A stretch of 63,634 nt of DNA, taken from NCBI GenBank assembly GCA_022826565.1, contig JAJDUP010000039.1, forward strand, positions 1 to 63,634. The letters run 5' to 3'. This stretch comes from Gemmatimonadota bacterium (GTDB lineage Bacteria; Gemmatimonadota; Gemmatimonadetes; Longimicrobiales; Gaopeijiaceae). Below are positions 26,151 through 35,492 of this stretch, piece after piece (position 1 is the stretch's first letter; each line of letters begins with the position of its first letter). Position numbers and translations under genes: made by a program. The notes below the pieces were generated by a model, which searched no databases, had not been told where the DNA came from, and saw nothing but the letters and a program-made list of their open reading frames with translations.

Positions 26151-26525
26151 ATGAGTGCAAAGCGGATCATCATCATTGCCGGCCCCAACGGTGTGGGCAA
26201 AACGACCTTCGCTTGCGAGTACCTGCCGGAGGAAGGCGACTGTCCGATGTTCCTCAACGGCGACCTGATCGCGGAGGGGCTGTCGCCGTTCCGGCCGGAT
26301 TTGGCGGCTATTCGGTCGGGGCGGGTAATGCTGTCCGAGATCAAGCGTGTCAGATTGCGGGTGTCTCAGGGCGGTCGCGATGTTCCTGAAGATGTGATCC
26401 GCCGCCGGTTCGCGTCGGGAAGGCGGAACTTCGCAGATGTCTACCGTCACGAAGTCGACGAATGGCTCTGGTACGACAACAGCAATTCAGTACCGGTCTT
26501 GACCAAGCGAGGAAGTAGGGGATAG
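26151..26525 (+). CDS. Zeta-toxin-like P-loop kinase, internally shortened
   Basis: The 124-residue frame begins MSAKRIIIIAGPNGVGKTTF with Walker A at residues 11-18, then LNGDLIAEGLSPF and a C-terminal QGGRDVPEDVIRRRFASGRRNF, all typical of zeta-toxin/UDP-GlcNAc-kinase-like proteins of ~190-200 residues. Between SEIKR and VRLRVSQGG about 45 residues normally carrying the substrate-binding FETTLSG segment are missing, without a frameshift. The protein is therefore probably inactive. The companion small gene follows 3 nt later, as in intact loci. Confidence 0.75.
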   Translation: MSAKRIIIIAGPNGVGKTTFACEYLPEEGDCPMFLNGDLIAEGLSPFRPDLAAIRSGRVMLSEIKRVRLRVSQGGRDVPEDVIRRRFASGRRNFADVYRHEVDEWLWYDNSNSVPVLTKRGSRG

Positions 26526-26528
26526 CAG

Positions 26529-26735
26529 ATGCCGGCCGATACACCGAAACAGAACAAGGCAATGACGGATCCGGCCGGTGTGATGACTGCCCTCTTGCGT
26601 GCGGCCAGGCGTGCCCACGAGATCGCCCGCGCGACCGGCGCCAAGGTAGCCGTCCACGTTGACGGCAAGTCGGTCGAGATGGAGCCCAACCCGGAATGTT
26701 CGACGAACTCGACCCGGATGACGGCCGTTGACTAA
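26529..26735 (+). CDS. Small partner protein of the zeta-like kinase
   Basis: A 68-residue protein with the core RAARRAHEIARATGAKVAVHVDGKSVEMEP. Short proteins of this pattern (helix, then a strand ending in DGK.V) regularly accompany zeta-like P-loop kinases and may be antitoxins. It starts at ATG 26529, three nt after the kinase stop, and ends overlapping the TTG start of the DUF3667 gene by 8 nt. Confidence 0.65.
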   Translation: MPADTPKQNKAMTDPAGVMTALLRAARRAHEIARATGAKVAVHVDGKSVEMEPNPECSTNSTRMTAVD

Positions 26736-27999
26736 CGGAACAACCACGGACGACCGCATCTGCGAGAACTGCGGACGTCCGCGCGCGGACCGCTTCTGCT
26801 CGCGGTGCGGCCAGAACGACCGCACCTACTCGCGGTCCCTCTTCCCCGTGCTGGGCGAGCTGGTGCGCGAGTCCTTCGAGTTCGACGGTCGCCTCGCACA
26901 GACGCTCAGGCTTCTGCTCTTCAAGCCCGGCAGCCTGTCGACCGAGTTCGCCCGCAACCGGCGCGCACGCTACATGACGCCGGTCCGGCTCTACCTCTTC
27001 ACCAGCGTGGTCTTCTTCCTCACGATGTCGCTGGTGATGTCGCGGGTTCCCAACCCGCTCGCGGAGGAGCCGGACCAGGATCCATCTTCAGGCCTCGCCG
27101 AGATCCCGGGTGACGTGATGGATTCCCTGCAGGCCGCGGTGGATTCCCTGCAGGCCGTGGTGCCCGGATTACAGCTGCAGATCGACGGCGAGGACGTTCC
27201 GGTGTCGATGGAAATCAGCGAGTCCGGGATTGCAGCGCTCAGGGCGAACCTGGAGCCTTCCCAGCACGGCAAGCTGGACGATCTGCTCAAACGCGAGTCG
27301 GCGAGGACCACGCAAATCGCCCTCGCCTTGCTGGCGGCGGCCTTCGATTCCGAGGCTCAGGCGTCGTCGGTCGGCGAACGGCAGGGGGATCCAGGGCCGG
27401 ACGAGGACGCAGCGCCGGGCGCCGACAGTACGGCGCACACGGCAGGGGCGGGACCGGATTCGGTGAGCGCAGCCGAAGACACCCTGTCCGAGCCTCGAGA
27501 CGGGCCGGTGGCTGGCGACCCGACGGCCAGCGCTGCAGTCGTGCTGCCGACATCGCGCGGCTTCCTGGCGAGGATGGCCCTGAACAGCATCGTCGACCTG
27601 ATGCACGACCCCGACGCGTTCACCGAACGCATCATCGGCAACCTGTCGATTGCCATGTTCTTCCTGTTGCCCGTCTACGCGTTGATGCTCGCCGTGCTCT
27701 ACTGGCGCAAGAAGCGTTACTACATCGAGCACCTCGTCTTCGGCATGCATGTCCACTCGTTCCTGTTCATGATCGTCACGCTGATGCTGATCGTGTCGAT
27801 CACGCCCATGGGCGCGGCCGGGCAGGGGTGGACCCAGGGCATACTCGGGCTGGCGGTGTTGGCCTATCCGATTATTGCTCTGCGCCGCTTCTACGGGAAC
27901 GGCTGGTTCCTCACCCTCGTCAAGGCGTTCGTGCTGGGTATCCTGTACTTCACGATCGTAAGTCCCCTGACCACGATCGTCCTGTTCCTGACCGCCTGA
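26728..27999 (+). CDS. DUF3667 zinc-ribbon membrane protein (1)
   Basis: A 423-residue protein with an N-terminal zinc ribbon (ICENCG...FCSRCGQ), then the DUF3667 motif SFEFDGRLAQTLRLLLFKPG and RARYMTPVRLYLFTS leading into the first membrane helix. A long variable acidic/Pro-Ala loop (about residues 115-270) is followed by four further hydrophobic helices. The function is unknown; the family is typical of Bacteroidota/Gemmatimonadota-like genomes. The only usable start before the ribbon is TTG 26728, because an in-frame stop lies at 26719. A paralog lies 248 nt downstream. Confidence 0.85.
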   Translation: MTNGTTTDDRICENCGRPRADRFCSRCGQNDRTYSRSLFPVLGELVRESFEFDGRLAQTLRLLLFKPGSLSTEFARNRRARYMTPVRLYLFTSVVFFLTMSLVMSRVPNPLAEEPDQDPSSGLAEIPGDVMDSLQAAVDSLQAVVPGLQLQIDGEDVPVSMEISESGIAALRANLEPSQHGKLDDLLKRESARTTQIALALLAAAFDSEAQASSVGERQGDPGPDEDAAPGADSTAHTAGAGPDSVSAAEDTLSEPRDGPVAGDPTASAAVVLPTSRGFLARMALNSIVDLMHDPDAFTERIIGNLSIAMFFLLPVYALMLAVLYWRKKRYYIEHLVFGMHVHSFLFMIVTLMLIVSITPMGAAGQGWTQGILGLAVLAYPIIALRRFYGNGWFLTLVKAFVLGILYFTIVSPLTTIVLFLTA

Positions 28000-28246
28000 C
28001 CCGTGCCTCCCCGCCTGGCTCTCGTCGCGGGACATGGGTAGCAGCCCGCTATCCGGCAGGCGCGGAGAACGGCGGCGCAGGGATGGGCAGCGAGAGCCCC
28101 TCTCGGCGGGGTCAATTGGCGGACAAATGGCCACAACCGGCAGCGCAAGCGCCTCCTCAACCCGGTTTGACTCCCATGCTGGCGCGCCGCCGATCCGATA
28201 GCCAGATTGCGCGAGCGATGTCAAGCCACTTGCCGCGGAGGGTGCA

Positions 28247-29212
28247 GTGTCGGAATCGACCCGCGTCAGCACAGCCAGCGAAGCGCCCTTGGCTGACCAG
28301 GTCTGTCCCAACTGCGGACGAAAGCGTCCCGACAGCTTCTGCGCGCACTGCGGACAAAGCGGCCGGAACTACATGCGGTCGGTATGGCCGATCGTGGCCG
28401 ACTTCTTCCGCGAGACGTTCGAGATCGACTCGAGGGTGTTCCGTACGCTTAAGCTGCTCTTCTTCAAGCCGGGACAGCTGTCGGTCGAGTTCGCGCGGAA
28501 TCGGCGTGCCCGCTACCTGTCGCCGACAAGGCTGTTCCTGTTCATGAGCTTTCTGAACCTGGGCGCGACGGCGTTGGCCATTTCGAATGACTGGTATTCC
28601 CGCTCCTTTTCCGGCATGGCGGATCCGTCCTCGTATTCGGAGCCCACACAGGAGCAGATCCGGGCGGTACGGGCGAAGCTGGATTCCGAGTCCGTTGGCC
28701 GGCTGGAGGAAGTCCTGGCCCGTGAGCCGGACGACCTGGGGCGGGGTACCCTGTCCACGTACATTGCCCTCGAAGGAGTTGGAGGCATCAGCTACCCCCC
28801 CGTCATGTACCGCGGGCTGATCAGCCTCTACCACGATCCCGAAGCCCTCATGGAGAGATTCATGCGACGGGCATCGCTGGTCATCATCCTCTCGCTTCCG
28901 TTCTATGCTCTGGCGCTTTCGGTCGTCTACTTCGGCAGGCGCAGGTTCTTCGTCGAGCATTTGGTGCTGACGACTCACTTGCTGACATTCTCGCTCGCCG
29001 CTTTGCTCATCTACCTGATTCCCGCCCGGGGCTTCATCACCATCGGGTTGTGGCTGACCGTTTCCGTGGCCCACTTCGGGTACTACCTGCTTGCTCTCAG
29101 GCGCTACTTCAGGGAGAGTTGGGCAAGGACAATTGGCAGATTCCTTGTGCTTGCGTTCCTGTGGATGATTGTTTCGATCGCAGGATCCATCGTCGCATGG
29201 CAACTGGGTTGA
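28247..29212 (+). CDS. DUF3667 zinc-ribbon membrane protein (2)
   Basis: A 321-residue paralog of the preceding gene. It has the ribbon VCPNCG...FCAHCGQ, then FEIDSRVFRTLKLLFFKPGQLS and RARYLSPTRLFLFMS, a shorter loop (about residues 125-200), and a C-terminal block of membrane helices. The start is GTG 28247 with GGAGG about 5 nt upstream. The 247 nt before it show no gene. The lipoprotein amidase starts 5 nt after its stop, so the two are probably co-transcribed. Confidence 0.85.
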   Translation: MSESTRVSTASEAPLADQVCPNCGRKRPDSFCAHCGQSGRNYMRSVWPIVADFFRETFEIDSRVFRTLKLLFFKPGQLSVEFARNRRARYLSPTRLFLFMSFLNLGATALAISNDWYSRSFSGMADPSSYSEPTQEQIRAVRAKLDSESVGRLEEVLAREPDDLGRGTLSTYIALEGVGGISYPPVMYRGLISLYHDPEALMERFMRRASLVIILSLPFYALALSVVYFGRRRFFVEHLVLTTHLLTFSLAALLIYLIPARGFITIGLWLTVSVAHFGYYLLALRRYFRESWARTIGRFLVLAFLWMIVSIAGSIVAWQLG

Positions 29213-29216
29213 GGAG

Positions 29217-31130
29217 ATGAAACGAGTGAGCGTAGCGGGCCGTGCCGGTCTGCTGGCAGTACTTGCCGTCGCGGGATGCACGAGTCCGACGGGTGCACCC
29301 GTTAACGGTTTCGAGGTCGCGGAAGCGTCGATCCCTGACCTGCGGGCCGCGCTGGAGGACGGTCGCGTCACCTCTGCGCAGCTGGTCGACCTTTACCTGG
29401 CGCGAATCGAGGCCTACGACCGTATGGGTCCCGCGCTCAACACCATCATCCGCCTGAATCCGCTGGCTCGGCGGCAGGCGGAAGCGCTGGATGCGGAGCG
29501 GGCGGCGGGAACGGTGCGCGGACCCATGCACGGCATCCCGGTCCTCATGAAGGACAACTACGACATGGACTGGATGCCCACGACAGGGTCGAGTCTGGCG
29601 CTTGCGGGGCTGCGTCCGGCCGACAACGCGTTTCAGGTGAAACGTCTTCTCGATGCGGGCGCCGTGATCCTGGGCAAGACGAACCTGCACGAACTTGCCG
29701 CCGGGATCACCACGATCAGCTCGCTGGGTGGGCAGACACGCAATCCGTACGACCCGGCCAGGAATCCCGGGGGCAGTTCGGGAGGGACGGGCGCGGCGGT
29801 GGCGGCAAGCTTCGCTGCAGTCGCATGGGGAAGCGACACCTGCGGCTCGATCCGGATCCCGGCGTCTGTGCACAACCTGTTCGGGCTGCGGCCGACGAAG
29901 GGGCTGTCCAGCATCGACGGAATTCTGCCGCTTTCGCATTCGCAGGATACGGGGGGGCCGCTGACGCGCACGGTGGCGGACCTCGCGATCGCGCTCGACG
30001 CCACTGTGGGGCGCGATCCTGCCGACCCCGCAACGGGGATCCTCGATGGGCGAGAGACGCCGAACTTCCAGGCAGCGCTCGATGCGGCGGCGCTGGACGG
30101 TGCCCGGATCGGCGTCCTGGAGGCGTGGGTGCCGGAGCAGGGAAGTGCGGGCAGCGTGACACGGGTGATTCGCGACGCCCTGGCCGAGATGGAGGAACTC
30201 GGCGCGGCGGTGGTGGACGTGACGATCCCCGACATGGACGACCTGCTCTCCAACACGGGCCTGATCGACTTCGAGTTCAAGTTCGACCTGATGGACTACC
30301 TCGCCGGCGTCCCGGACGTACCGGTCTCGTCACTGGAAGAGATCCTCGAATCCGGCCTCCATCACGAGGCGCTGGACGGCAACTTCCGCCGCCGCAACGC
30401 ACGCGACGCACGCGAGTCTCCCGAACTCGACGAGACCATGGAACGGCGGCGCGCCCTCACGGCGGCGGTCGTCGACCTCCTCGACCGGGAAGGCCTTGAC
30501 GCCCTCGCCTACCCGACCATGCGGCAGGAGACCGCCCTCATCGGCGCGGCGCCCACCGGCGCGACCTGCTTCCTGAGCGCCCACACCGGGCTGCCCGCGC
30601 TCACCATCCCGGCCGGCTTCACCTCCAACGGCCTCCCCGTCGGCCTGGAGCTGCTCGGCCGCTCCCTCGACGACGCCCGCCTGGTCGCCTTCGCCTCTGC
30701 CTACGAGTCGGCCGCACCCAGGCGGCGCGCCCCGCTCCGCACGCCACCCCTGGTGAACGGCGCGGCCCCACCGCCCGTGCAACTCGCCATCGACCCTCCC
30801 AGCGGCGACGGCGTCGATGCCGTCATGGCCGTGGACCTCCCCACCGGCACGCTGTCCTACCGCATCACCATCTCTGCCGAAAACCCCGCCGACGTCTACG
30901 GCACCGTGCTGCGCCGCGTTACGCCCGACGCACCCGACGAGGAGGACGAGGACGGTGGCAACCCCGTGGTCGTCCTCCGCATCGGCGGCCCCGAGGAAGC
31001 GGATCCAACCGGCACGGCGGCCCTCTCCCCCCGACTCCTCGGCGACCTGATGAACGGCCACCTCGAGCTGCTGATCCACACCAGCCGCGGCTCCGACCAC
31101 CGCAGCCTTGCCCCTCGCGCCCGACCTTGA
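29217..31130 (+). CDS. Lipoprotein amidase with C-terminal CHRD-like domain
   Basis: A 637-residue exported amidase-signature enzyme. The lipobox is VLAVAGC. The Ser-cisSer-Lys triad regions are VLMKDN (Lys), NPGGSSGGTGAAVA (cis-Ser) and SDTCGSIRIPAS (nucleophile Ser). The family hydrolyses amide bonds. Residues ~520-635 form an extra domain: MAVDLPTGTLSYRITIS, NPVVVLRIGG, then TAALSPRLLGDLMNGHLELLIHTS. These are the strands of a CHRD (chordin-like) domain, rarely seen fused to an amidase. ATG 29217 has a GAGGAG directly upstream overlapping the previous stop. The 3' end overlaps nothing but meets a convergent gene within 4 nt. Confidence 0.87.
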   Translation: MKRVSVAGRAGLLAVLAVAGCTSPTGAPVNGFEVAEASIPDLRAALEDGRVTSAQLVDLYLARIEAYDRMGPALNTIIRLNPLARRQAEALDAERAAGTVRGPMHGIPVLMKDNYDMDWMPTTGSSLALAGLRPADNAFQVKRLLDAGAVILGKTNLHELAAGITTISSLGGQTRNPYDPARNPGGSSGGTGAAVAASFAAVAWGSDTCGSIRIPASVHNLFGLRPTKGLSSIDGILPLSHSQDTGGPLTRTVADLAIALDATVGRDPADPATGILDGRETPNFQAALDAAALDGARIGVLEAWVPEQGSAGSVTRVIRDALAEMEELGAAVVDVTIPDMDDLLSNTGLIDFEFKFDLMDYLAGVPDVPVSSLEEILESGLHHEALDGNFRRRNARDARESPELDETMERRRALTAAVVDLLDREGLDALAYPTMRQETALIGAAPTGATCFLSAHTGLPALTIPAGFTSNGLPVGLELLGRSLDDARLVAFASAYESAAPRRRAPLRTPPLVNGAAPPPVQLAIDPPSGDGVDAVMAVDLPTGTLSYRITISAENPADVYGTVLRRVTPDAPDEEDEDGGNPVVVLRIGGPEEADPTGTAALSPRLLGDLMNGHLELLIHTSRGSDHRSLAPRARP

Positions 31131-31133
31131 CCG

Positions 31134-32099
31134 TTACCGCTCCGAGCCCTCCCGAAGGAAGCCCCTGAGGGGGTTCGGAAGAGACTCGGGGCTCGAAAAG
31201 CCCCCACCGGTCTCGATGTCGACGGCAATTGAGCCGATCAGGTTCCGGATCGCCTTTTCCCCGCGGCGAAACGCGTAGCGATACAATCCGCGCCAGCCCA
31301 ACATCGTCAGCCCCCCGACACCTGCTCCACCGGCAAGGAAGCCCGCTACAGCAGCACCGGCCGCGAGACCCCCGATCCCGAGCGCAACGCCCGCGGCGCC
31401 CCCGGCGAAGGCGCCACCGACGCCGCTCAACAACCCGAGCACCCCCGAAATGCTGCCCCCGACCCACATACTGAGCTTGTGGCTATGGGACAGGCTCCCC
31501 TGGACGGTCAGCTCGGTCGCGGGCGGATCGGTGTCCAGGCGCCGGAGGCTGAAGTTCAGCTGCTTCAGGTCGATCCAGGCCATCTCGTACGCGAACGACT
31601 GGTCGGCTGTGACTGCCGTGTACGAGTAGGCGGGGACCCTGAAGACCAGCACGCCCCCGTCGAGTGGGTCGGCTCCGTGGTGATCGATGAGACTCAGGCG
31701 AAACGGCCGCCCCGGGAGGATCCGTTGCATGGCGGCGTAGACCTCTTCCGCCGATGCGTGGATTACGCGAGAGACCTCCAGCGTACTCGGCGGTCGGCCC
31801 AGGAAACGGGCAGCCATTGCCGACGGCCGCTCCTCGGCTCCTTCGGCAAGTGCCATGTTGCGGGATTCCGCGAGCGCACGGTCGACGAATTCCGTCGAGA
31901 TTCCGGCTTCCTCGGCAGCGGTCCGCACATCCACGAGACGGTACCCTTCCACCTCCGCCGGGTCGGCGGAATGCTCCCGGGGAGCCAGCTGTTTGGAACG
32001 CTCTTCGAGCCGGCGAGCGGCGTCTGCCTGCAGCTCGGCCGCACGACGCCAGAGCGCGCGTGCCTGCTCCTCGGAAATGCGGGTTTCGTCCTGGCTCAT
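31134..32099 (-). CDS. Unknown glycine-rich membrane protein
   Basis: A 321-residue protein of unknown function. The N-terminal 100 residues are helical and charged (EEQARALWRRAAELQADAA; GISTEFVDRALAES). A beta-rich middle follows (about 110-215, EVSRVIHASAEEVYAAM, resembling a START/SRPBCC-like fold), then a striking Gly/Ala helical hairpin (about 225-285, GLLSGVGGAFAGGAAGVALG), which may be a glycine-zipper membrane segment. ATG 32099 is preferred to any upstream start because it opens directly into the conserved-looking helix. Confidence 0.7.
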   Translation of the reverse strand: MSQDETRISEEQARALWRRAAELQADAARRLEERSKQLAPREHSADPAEVEGYRLVDVRTAAEEAGISTEFVDRALAESRNMALAEGAEERPSAMAARFLGRPPSTLEVSRVIHASAEEVYAAMQRILPGRPFRLSLIDHHGADPLDGGVLVFRVPAYSYTAVTADQSFAYEMAWIDLKQLNFSLRRLDTDPPATELTVQGSLSHSHKLSMWVGGSISGVLGLLSGVGGAFAGGAAGVALGIGGLAAGAAVAGFLAGGAGVGGLTMLGWRGLYRYAFRRGEKAIRNLIGSIAVDIETGGGFSSPESLPNPLRGFLREGSER

Positions 32100-32267
32100 G
32101 ATGCGGCGAGAACATACGACGCGCCCGGGAAACGGGACAGATGCTGACGAGTGTGCCGCGCTGGATACCGTCCGCGAAGCCGCGGGAGTTGCCCTGACGA
32201 CTCCCGGGCCGCCACGTTGCACCGCATGCCGTCGCCGCCGGTAACACACCACCCGGAGAAGCCACAA

Positions 32268-35200
32268 ATGCAGCGCCTTCCGACGATCACCCTGCTCCTG
32301 GCCCTCACCTGCGTGGCCACAAGCCACTTCGCCTCCGCGCCCGCCACCGCCCAAACCCCCGATCGCATCGCTGCCGGCCTCACCTGGCGCTACATCGGCC
32401 CTGCGATCGCGGGCGGGCGCATCAGCGATCTCGAGGTCGTGCCCGGCACCCAGTCGCACATCTACGTGGGCGCCGCGTCAGGCGGAGTGTGGGAGAGCGT
32501 GAACCACGGCACCACCTGGACCCCGATCTTCGACGATCAGCCGAACCTCTCCGTTGGCGACATCGCGCTCGCCCCGTCCGATCCGCTCGAGATCTGGGTC
32601 GGCACCGGCGAGGCCAACAACCGCAACAGTTCGCCGTGGGGCCAGGGCGTCTACCACTCGTCGGACGGCGGCAAGACGTGGCGGCTCACCGGGCTCGAGG
32701 ACACGCGGCACGTCGGCCGCATCGTGGTGCACCCCACCGATCCGGATCGCGTCTGGGTGGCCGCGGTGGGCCATCTCTTCGGCCCGAACGAAGAGCGCGG
32801 CGTCTTCCGCACGACCGACCGGGGCGCCACATGGCAGAAGCTCCTCTACATAAACGAACACACCGGCGCGATCGACCTCGCCATGGATCCGTCCGACCCC
32901 GCGATCCTCTATGCGGCGATGTACCAGCGCCAGCGGCGGGCGCACGGGTTCATCGGGGGCGGGCCCGGCAGCGGCCTCTACAAGAGCACCGACGGAGGCG
33001 ATACCTGGCGGGAGTTGACGGAGGGTTTGCCTGAGGGCGACATGGGCCGTATCGGCCTCGCGGTGTCTCGCCGCAATCCGCAACTGGTCATGGCTGTGGT
33101 GGAAGCCGAGGATGGCGGAATCTTCAAGTCGACCGATCGTGGCGAGTCGTGGACGCGGGTCAACGAGCTCAATCAGCGTCCCATGTACTACAGCCAGTTG
33201 CGTATCGATCCCAACGACGACGAGACCGTGTACCTGGTCGCGGGCTCGCTGCACCGGACGACCGACGGAGGTGAGAACTTCGCCACGGTGGCGCAGGAGG
33301 TCGTGTACAACACCGGCGTGCACGTGGACCACCACGACCTGTGGATCGATCCCGAGAATTCGGCGCACATGATCCTCGGTAACGACGGCGGCCTGTATTC
33401 GACGTGGGACCAGGGCGACAACTGGACCTTCATAGGCAACATCCCGATCCAGCAGTTCTACGACATCGACCTGGACATGGCCGATCCGTACAACGTCTAC
33501 GGCGGCCTGCAGGACAACAACTCGTACCGGGGCCCGAGCCGCACGACGCGGTATCACGGGATCCTGAACCGTGACTGGCAGGTCGTCGACTACGGCGACG
33601 GCATGTACGCCGAAACGGACCCCTCCGATACAGGCATCGCATACATCACCTCGCAGAATGCGGGGATCATGCGCGTTGACATGGCCACAGGGGACCGCAA
33701 GGCGCTGAAGCCCTTCCCGCAGGACACCACCGTGGAGTACAGCTTCGACTGGAAGTCGCCGATCCTGGTGTCGCCGCACAACACCAACCGGGTCTACCTG
33801 GGCGGCAACCGGCTGTTCATCTCCGACGACCGGGGCGACAGTTGGCGCGCGACGGAGGAACTGACGCGGGGAATCGACCCGGACAGTCTGCCGATCATGG
33901 GGATGATGCCAGACTCGACGACGCTGTCGAAGCATGACGGCGTCTCGGGCTACGGGGAGATCACGGCGGTATCGGAATCGCCGGTTACGGCGGGGGTGAT
34001 CTGGGTGGGGGCGGACGACGGGACGGTGCAGGTCAGCCGCGACGATGGCGGGACGTGGACGGATGTCACGGCGAACATCGTGGGCGCTGCGGGCGGGCCG
34101 CCGTTTGCGTACTACGTGAGCTGGGTCGAGGCATCGCACTTCGAGGCCGAGCGGGCGTACGTCAGCCTCGACGGGCACTGGGACGACGACTACGCGCCGT
34201 ACATCTTCGTGACCGAGGACCTGGGGGCGACGTGGCGGTCGCTCACGCGGAGGCTGGCCCGCGCGACCGTCAACGTGATCCGCGAACACCACGCCAACCC
34301 GAACGTGCTGATCGTGGGCGCGGAGGACGGCGCCTTCGCGTCGATCGACCGGGGTGCGACGTGGGGCCATCTCGGCTCGGGAATGCCGGCCGTGCCGGTC
34401 GACGACATCGAGATCCACCCGCGCGACAACGACGTGGTCGCGGGGACGCACGGCCGCGGCATCTACGTGCTGGACGACATCGGCCTGATCACGCCGTATC
34501 TGCACATCGAAGCCGACGGCGTGACGGGCACCGTGACGGGAATCGACGAGCCGATCTTCACGCCGCCGAGGCCCGCGACGATGTTCCTCTACCGCAACGA
34601 CGTGCCGTCACAAGGGCAGGGGATGTTCCGGGCCGCCAATCCGGCCTACGGCGCGTGGTTCGACTACTGGCTGCCGGAAGCGGTGGAGGAGGGCGCGCGC
34701 TTCGAGATCCGCGACGCGTCGGGCGAGGTTGTGCGGACGCTCGACGGCCCCGGCGCAGCCGGCCTCAACCGCGTCACCTGGGATCTGCGCCACGACCCCA
34801 TCCCGCACGACACCACGCGCTACGACGTGCCCAACCTGGACTCGGGGCCGGACGGGCCGTTCGTCCTGCCCGGCGAGTTCACGGTCCTGCTGCGCGTCGG
34901 CGACGAGCGTCGCCAGCAGGATCTGACCGTGCGCCCTGACGAGCGGCTGCGCGTCTCGGAAGCTGACCGCCTCGCTCGGTACGAGTTCACCCTGGAACTC
35001 CACGAACTCAAGCGGCTGGCCTACAACGAGGGCGTGGCGGCCTACGACCTCGAACGCGAGGCGAACGAGGCCGTCGAGGCGCTGGAGGAAGCCGACGACA
35101 TCGACGAGGACGCCCTGGAACGCGCGAAGGCGCTCGCCGCCGAGATCGAGGAGGTCGCCGACGAATGGCGCGACATCAACAGCAACGTCCGCAACTGGTG

Positions 35201-35390
35201 GACCGGACTCCTCGGCAACTTCGACGGCGGGCCGTCGACCACCGGGTCGCTCACCGGCCCGTCGGACGATCAGCGGCGCAGGCTGGCCCGGCTGACCGAA
35301 GAGGCGCGCGCGGCCGGCGAGCAGCTGGACGAGCTGGATGACGTGATCGAGGCACTTCGGGGGTTGTCGCCGGACCGCGAGGAACCCTGA
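32268..35390 (+). CDS. Giant exported Asp-box (VPS10/sortilin-like) beta-propeller protein (2)
   Basis: A 1040-residue secreted paralog of 22636-25992. It has a signal peptide (LLLALTCVATSH, cleavage near ATAQ), then the shared opening WRYIGPAIAGGRISDLEV. Many Asp boxes follow: SSDGGKTW, TTDRGATW, STDGGDTW, STDRGESW, TTDGGENF, SDDRGDSW, SRDDGGTW, TEDLGATW, SIDRGATW. The tail (about 850-1040) is Glu/Ala-rich and probably coiled coil. CCGGAGAA lies 8 nt before ATG 32268. It has no catalytic signature, and the propeller probably binds peptides or glycans outside the cell. Confidence 0.87.
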   Translation: MQRLPTITLLLALTCVATSHFASAPATAQTPDRIAAGLTWRYIGPAIAGGRISDLEVVPGTQSHIYVGAASGGVWESVNHGTTWTPIFDDQPNLSVGDIALAPSDPLEIWVGTGEANNRNSSPWGQGVYHSSDGGKTWRLTGLEDTRHVGRIVVHPTDPDRVWVAAVGHLFGPNEERGVFRTTDRGATWQKLLYINEHTGAIDLAMDPSDPAILYAAMYQRQRRAHGFIGGGPGSGLYKSTDGGDTWRELTEGLPEGDMGRIGLAVSRRNPQLVMAVVEAEDGGIFKSTDRGESWTRVNELNQRPMYYSQLRIDPNDDETVYLVAGSLHRTTDGGENFATVAQEVVYNTGVHVDHHDLWIDPENSAHMILGNDGGLYSTWDQGDNWTFIGNIPIQQFYDIDLDMADPYNVYGGLQDNNSYRGPSRTTRYHGILNRDWQVVDYGDGMYAETDPSDTGIAYITSQNAGIMRVDMATGDRKALKPFPQDTTVEYSFDWKSPILVSPHNTNRVYLGGNRLFISDDRGDSWRATEELTRGIDPDSLPIMGMMPDSTTLSKHDGVSGYGEITAVSESPVTAGVIWVGADDGTVQVSRDDGGTWTDVTANIVGAAGGPPFAYYVSWVEASHFEAERAYVSLDGHWDDDYAPYIFVTEDLGATWRSLTRRLARATVNVIREHHANPNVLIVGAEDGAFASIDRGATWGHLGSGMPAVPVDDIEIHPRDNDVVAGTHGRGIYVLDDIGLITPYLHIEADGVTGTVTGIDEPIFTPPRPATMFLYRNDVPSQGQGMFRAANPAYGAWFDYWLPEAVEEGARFEIRDASGEVVRTLDGPGAAGLNRVTWDLRHDPIPHDTTRYDVPNLDSGPDGPFVLPGEFTVLLRVGDERRQQDLTVRPDERLRVSEADRLARYEFTLELHELKRLAYNEGVAAYDLEREANEAVEALEEADDIDEDALERAKALAAEIEEVADEWRDINSNVRNWWTGLLGNFDGGPSTTGSLTGPSDDQRRRLARLTEEARAAGEQLDELDDVIEALRGLSPDREEP

Positions 35391-35492
35391 GCGCTTCCAC
35401 CCCGAAGAAGCCCTTCCACGCGCCGCGCCAGACCGGCAAGTATCCGCCCGTCAGGACCGAATTTCTCGATCTCGCGTGCAGCCTGGTCAAGA

